Positions 59,521 through 64,000 of a DNA stretch of 64,000 nucleotides are shown in pieces. Origin of the DNA: an uncultured bacterium. Lineage in GTDB: Bacteria > Patescibacteriota > Gracilibacteria > Absconditabacterales > Absconditicoccaceae. Position 1 is the stretch's first letter; each line of letters opens with the position of its first letter. The notes beneath the pieces are model-generated. The model was not told the origin of the DNA. It made no database searches and saw only the letters and a program-made list of their open reading frames with translations. The stretch lies in assembly GCA_946405785.1 (NCBI GenBank), contig CAMJIH010000001.1, positions 1 through 64,000 of the forward strand, written 5' to 3'. A program made the translations under genes and the position numbers.

Positions 59521-60438
59521 TTAAATCAATACTGTTGTATCCCAAGGTCTCCATCAATTATAAGGTAACGCTGTTTTATTATCCCAAAGGATTTGATAAC
59601 CAAAAAGATTTGCAAAGAAATTAAATTTATTCTTCAAAACAGAACTTTCTGAAGCCATAGTTCTAAATAACTTTCTATTATTTAAATAGAGATTATGACA
59701 TTCAGCAAAATCCTCAAAAGGATTAGACATTCAATATTGGCTACAAAAATCCTTCTCCTGTGCCGTAGATTTTCTGATATCTTCAGAATTCCACGAATAT
59801 TTATAATATTCTAATGATGGATCATCTACAGAAAACTTAACCTTTCAAAATTCTGTATAATTAGAATTTTTTGCCATACTATTACCTTTCAATACTCATA
59901 AATCCACAATATGTCAGAATTCATGAGTAAGAACTTGCCAGAATTGAGAGATATCAGTAAATGAATCCAAATTTATAGTAATTTTTGTCCATGTTGCTCA
60001 TCATCTTCTCTTACCAGCATTTGAATTTATAACTAATGTCTTAAACTCTTTTTTAATATCAGAACCTTCAGTAATTCCTCTATCCAAAAAATTGAATATT
60101 ACAAAATATTGGCTAACATATCCAATTTTATCATAATCAGAGAAATACCCGCTCCAAACAATTTTGTTACACCAATCTTGATGTAAAGCACAAACACTTG
60201 CAAGTTTTTGAGCTGTTGATTTATCGAGTGCAGCACCATGTTCTTCTTCGTCTAATGAAATACCTTTATCTAAAGAATCTTCTCCAGAAAATTCTTCATA
60301 ATAATCTGTTTCAATCATACTAGATGGCTCTCATCACTCTTTTACTCAAATCATTAATGCAAGAAAAAAAATTACTACAGCTCATAAAAGCTTTAGGAAA
60401 TCATAATAAGTAACTTTAACTAAGTGTTTCTTGGCCAT
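59521..60438 (-). CDS. Membrane-anchored zincin metalloprotease-like protein
   Basis: A 305-residue protein with one N-terminal membrane segment (FLKLLGAVVIFFLALMIGV) and an external acidic linker. The external domain carries the zinc motif QVLTHEFGHIVDLG (HExxHxxD-type) and a following PFEDFAECHNLYLNN that could supply the third ligand. Two cysteines (VCALHQDWCN) lie before the site. The family was not identified beyond the zincin fold. Its 5' end overlaps the exonuclease/DinG-like gene by 23 bases. Confidence 0.75.
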
Positions 60439-62605
60439 ACCATAATATATCACTATAAATCAAATCTTGCTGATTTCACTTACTATTATATATTATCAAT
60501 TGAGAAATTGCAATTTTTTGAGCAAAAAGTTGTAACAAAAAATTATATCATCATATAATTATCTTTGCTCCTTGTTGCTTAGCCTTAAACAAATTTTTTC
60601 ATGATCATCATGTAATGTTTTCAACCAAAAGCAAAAATCTCTTATCAAATCATTTAGATATAAATTCTTCAAACAAAGCTACACTCTCATCCTTTTTAAC
60701 AGATAAAATAAATACTAATCAATTAGGATTTTGTTCTATATCAAAATCTTCCAATATTTTAACAACAGATGGAACTTTACTAAGATGAAATATTTTATCT
60801 TCAATACCTCCTTCACCACTTATTTCATCTTCCTGAAGTTTATCGACAAGGAATGGTAATGATTCATCATTATTAGACAAAAATATTACATCATGTCATG
60901 CAAATTCATCCAAAAAATCATTCCAATTAGAATATTTAACACTCTCAGAATAAACAAAATAGAAATCAGATTTTCACCACATTTTCTTTTCAACAGCCAT
61001 CATACCATCAAATATTGTCTGCATATGTTCTATTTGTTTCCATATTGTTGAGAATTCAACAGGATGAAGAATTGATTCCAAAACAGATTTCCAGTATTCA
61101 TTAAACCTTGGTAACAATTTATTCGTCTGATAAAACGACAAACTTCATGTTATAGGCTCAAGAGTCTGTAATGTAGCATCAGTATTTGTAAAAAAGCTTT
61201 TTGTTTCTTGTCATAAGATTCACATAAACATCACAAAGAATTGTTTAAATTCTTCAAATATTTTCCAATTATCTTTTATTATTTCCTCTTTTTTTAATTG
61301 ATATTGTAATCAAAATTTATAACTCAGCATATCCAAATAATTCAAGGTATAATTAAGATCATAACTACGAGATTGATAAGTATTATAACTCTTATACCAC
61401 CATTCCACATCAAAGAAAACAATGCGATATCAATCATACCTTTCTCCTTGTTCTAAAAGAGAAAAAAGTCCTCAATGTGTTGCTAAAATTACTGGATAAT
61501 TTACAACATCCCTCTGTTCTTTTAAAGCGGTATATATTTCAAAATCTCATTTAGAATTTAAATCAAGTACTCATAAACCTTGCTCTGCATGAGAAAAATA
61601 TTTCACAAGGAAATAGAATTCATTTTCTGTAAATCTTCATTTATTTACAAATTCTTCTAATTTTTCATGATTTAAAGTTTGTTCTTCTTTAACAAATCAA
61701 AGATTTTTTATTCATAAATCCGACAAAATATTTTTAACAATATCTAATTTTGATTTATTAGAAAAAGCAAAAATTACCTTCTTATTACATGTTAAAGAAG
61801 ATAACAAAGACTTTAATGGGATATTATTTACTAAATACTTTTTTCAATAAAGCTCATCAGTAAAATCTATATCATAATCTCAATTTACCATCTGAGTATT
61901 TGAAGGAATAACCTTCTTTAATGATGGCATAATAATAGGCATAGAACTATCAATACTCTCTTTAACAAAAATATCTGCAAAACTTCACTCTGATTGAGAA
62001 ATTATTGTCTTTAAAATCGGATAAGTATTTATTAGTAAATCAATTCTTTTCATCAAATACCAAAAAAGAGCGATAGTTAATTTAGAATCATAATAAGCAT
62101 CATGGAAACTTTCTTCCTCTCATAAATAAGGCTGAACTTTTTGAATAATTTCCTGAAAATCAGACTTTGTTTTCAATAATTCAATCAAAACTTCAAGTGC
62201 ATAACTTGGAACATAATGAAGTAATGACTGAGATAAACGGAAAGTATCAATACTATATTTCCATTTTAATGAAGGGAAAAATTTTCTTAGAAACTCTAAA
62301 TCAAATCAAATATTATGTCATACTATTACTGTATTTTCTCAAAAAAATGGCTCTAACTGAACTAATAAATCATCACAATGTGGAGCACTTTGCAATTTTT
62401 CAACAGAAAGTCCTGTTATAAAACCAACAATACTTCTTAATTCTTTTACAGTCTTTTCTGGATAAATTAAAGATTGAAATCCTCCAATAATATTTCCTTT
62501 AGCATCAAACTCTAATAATCAGACTTGGATTGGAACATCATTATGGATATCAAGCCCAGTTGTCTCAAAATCCAATGCAACAAAACGAAGATTATCTCTG
62601 AGCAT
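60416..62605 (-). CDS. DnaQ-like exonuclease fused to a DinG-like region with degraded helicase motifs
   Basis: A 729-residue protein. The N-terminal 170 residues are a DEDDh exonuclease: FVALDFETTGLDIHN (ExoI), VIVGHNIGFDLEFLRKFFPS (ExoII) and ESFHDAYYDSKLTIALF (ExoIII). The rest resembles the DinG family by layout (VILATHGGLFSLLEQ, RIVFFDVEGGY in place of the DEAH box, and a final SKGFDKRFLLLVENITGGSG then AKIIIGGYNFLLQLF). No Walker A is visible, so the helicase half may be inactive. It may act in repair or replication proofreading. The order of the two parts matches DinG exonuclease fusions in Firmicutes. Confidence 0.75.
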
Positions 62606-62664
62606 CAACTCCAATGACAATATAAAACAACCGAAATTTACAGATTTTACTATTTATTGCAAAG

Positions 62665-62686
62665 AAAAAAGCTCTCATAAGAGAGC
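62665..62686 (-). terminator. Intrinsic terminator after the gene at 62709
   Basis: GCTCTC (62671-62676) and GAGAGC (62681-62686) form a 6-bp stem with a 4-base loop, followed on the minus strand by six T residues. It lies 23 bases after the stop at 62709 and separates that gene from the exonuclease/DinG-like gene. Confidence 0.7.
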
Positions 62687-62708
62687 CTTCAAATATATAA
62701 TATACAAT

Positions 62709-63185
62709 TTATAACTTTAACCTTCTCAACAATCTATCTAATGAACTCTGATCGTATTTTTCTAAATAAGGCACAAGCTCAGAGAATTTTGAAAAGAATA
62801 ATTCTTGCTGTTTCTTGGTATCTTTCAATGTATAAATCTCAACAGACCTATCAAATACAAGAACAATATTTCTAAATTTTAATGTTTTTTTATCCATTTC
62901 AACAACAAACCCCTTTAATTGAGAATAAGGAATAAGTCTTGTTCATATAGTCAATCATTCTGGTTTCAAAACCATTTTTGTCTCAGCATTAGCTCTAGAT
63001 AAGAAAAACAAATAACCTCATACAATCAACAACAAAATAATTACTCAAATAAGGCCATTCAATTTATCTCATGATTCATAAAATAGAGAAACAAAAACGA
63101 CAATACCAATCACAACAAAAAAACAAACATACCATAATGTTGACCTATCAAATACTTCTCAGTTATAAACTTTTAATGAAACCAT
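62709..63185 (-). CDS. Small membrane protein with two helices and cytoplasmic domain
   Basis: A 158-residue protein with two closely spaced membrane segments (STLGYVCFFVVIGIVVFVSL and GLIGVIILLLIVGGYLFFLS) and a C-terminal cytoplasmic domain ending in KYDQSSLDRLLRRLKL. The N-terminal half resembles many uncharacterised small CPR membrane proteins (PrgI/YcxB-like). I cannot name the family. It is 34 bases downstream of the FKBP lipoprotein and ends with a terminator, so the two form a small unit. Confidence 0.7.
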
Positions 63186-63219
63186 CTGAATAAAAAAGTT
63201 AAAGTAAAGAGTTCTTTTA

Positions 63220-63846
63220 CTATTCTATGGATTTAATTGTTATATCAAAAACTAATGTTTCTCAAGCTAGTTCATGATTAGCATCATATACAATTTCAGT
63301 ATCTGTTATATCAACAATTTTTGCTGGGATATATCAATTTAAGAATACTTGCATTCCAACCTCTGCTCAAGAAATATCTCAAGCTTGTTCCAAAGGTACA
63401 TGAATAACATATTCTTCACTTCTTTCTCAATATGCCTTATCTGCAGGAATTTCAACAGTTTTAGATTCACCAACTTTCATTCAAATTACAGCCTCATCAA
63501 ATCATTTAATCATTTGACCAGCACCAGCTGTAAATTCCAATCAAGCAGTATAATCTCTACTTGGATTATACTTTCAAGCTTCTTTAGCTACAGATTCAAT
63601 ACTAGTATCAAAAACTGTTCAATCTAAATGTTTTCAAACATAATCTACAACAATTAAATCTCAAGTACTAATAACCTCTTTCATTATTTTATTTTCAGAA
63701 GATAAAGAAGATCCTGTCTCAATTACATTACTATCAGATAAAGATGTTTTAACCTCCGCATCAGAATCTATAACATTTTGTTCACATCAACAAAGGAATA
63801 CAGAAATCCCAAGAACTCAAAACAATAAAATTGAATTTTTTTTCAT
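63220..63846 (-). CDS. FKBP-type peptidyl-prolyl isomerase lipoprotein
   Basis: A 208-residue surface lipoprotein with lipobox VFLCGCEQ and a Ser/Asp-rich linker. The C-terminal FKBP-like domain has DLIVVDYVGKHLDGTVFDTS and TAGAGQMIKGFDEAVIGMKVG, the usual strand pair, followed by a SlyD-like insertion of Glu and Tyr residues. It would help fold exported proteins on the outer face. It is 34 bases upstream of the small membrane protein gene. Confidence 0.88.
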
Positions 63847-64000
63847 AATAAAAACACAAAATAAAAATACAACGAATATATAGTAAAAAAAACACTAATA
63901 TCAATAGATTGATTCCAAAAAATTTTAATAATTCAAGTTATGAACAATTATATAAAAAACAATATAGACAACTAATCTTGAAAATATTAATCATTTTCGT
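63847..64000. other. Unassigned AT-rich end of window
   Basis: Beyond the FKBP start there is only AT-rich sequence to the edge. A plus-strand frame that reaches the end codes YKKQYRQLILKILIIF and could be the start of another gene, but it has no ATG inside the window. I assign nothing here. Confidence 0.5.

Noticed and set aside
63900-64000. Start of another plus-strand gene at the window end
   Set aside because: The open frame lacks an ATG start within the window and is too short to judge.

Overview
This window reads correctly only if UGA is translated as glycine (genetic code 25). With UGA as a stop, almost every gene breaks into short pieces. With UGA as glycine, about fifty compact genes open up, all ending in UAA or UAG, and the recovered glycines fall where families need them: Walker A loops, ABC signature motifs, the DnaG zinc ribbon, SEDS motifs and lipoboxes. 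Together with the very low GC content, reduced or truncated housekeeping genes and large surface proteins, this points to a Patescibacteria/CPR bacterium of the Absconditabacteria (SR1) or Gracilibacteria (BD1-5/GN02) type. The sequence alone does not separate the two.

Layout. 1-3240: a large leucine-rich-repeat surface protein, cut by the window edge. 3375-10851 (minus): a tight housekeeping run of tmk, ftsW, an unknown gene, a 5'-3' exonuclease, holA, a secreted coiled-coil protein, a degenerate glutamate racemase and gpsA. 11016-13226 (plus): an unknown protein with RelA/SpoT-like motifs behind the best promoter in the window. 13223-22557 (minus): a long co-directional run holding a coiled-coil membrane protein, a full RelA/SpoT enzyme, a zinc-ribbon membrane protein, a PilX-like protein, a solute-binding-like protein, mscL, ebfC, an exonuclease, nrdR and hemW. 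22651-22974: a probable small RNA and tRNA-Arg(CCU). 23103-28656: dnaG with two small membrane/pilin-like genes, an unknown gene and an ABC-F ATPase. 28658-35786 (minus): grpE, a VanY-type carboxypeptidase and a 1883-residue surface protein ending in S-layer-homology-like repeats. 35965-50735: rplI, tatD, a two-component system, engB, a short alaS, ackA, an NlpC/P60 hydrolase, a CorC-type protein, a stand-alone PHP domain of DNA polymerase III alpha and pth. 50847-54638: a 1263-residue cysteine-rich surface protein. 54725-63846: a lipoprotein, a truncated uvrB, lemA-htpX, a secreted zincin, a DinG-like exonuclease fusion and an FKBP lipoprotein.

Two themes stand out. First, the cell surface: two giant modular proteins share a nearly identical signal peptide and leader hairpin, a third is cysteine-rich, and several lipoproteins and wall hydrolases lie nearby, as would suit an episymbiotic or predatory cell. 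Second, reduction: AlaRS ends before its editing domain, UvrB ends before its second helicase domain, DnaE is represented only by its PHP domain, and a MurI homologue has lost one catalytic cysteine. Classical Shine-Dalgarno sites are rare, and several monocistronic genes have a -10 box only 5-9 bases before the ATG, which suggests leaderless transcripts. All translations were made by eye, so domain positions are approximate.
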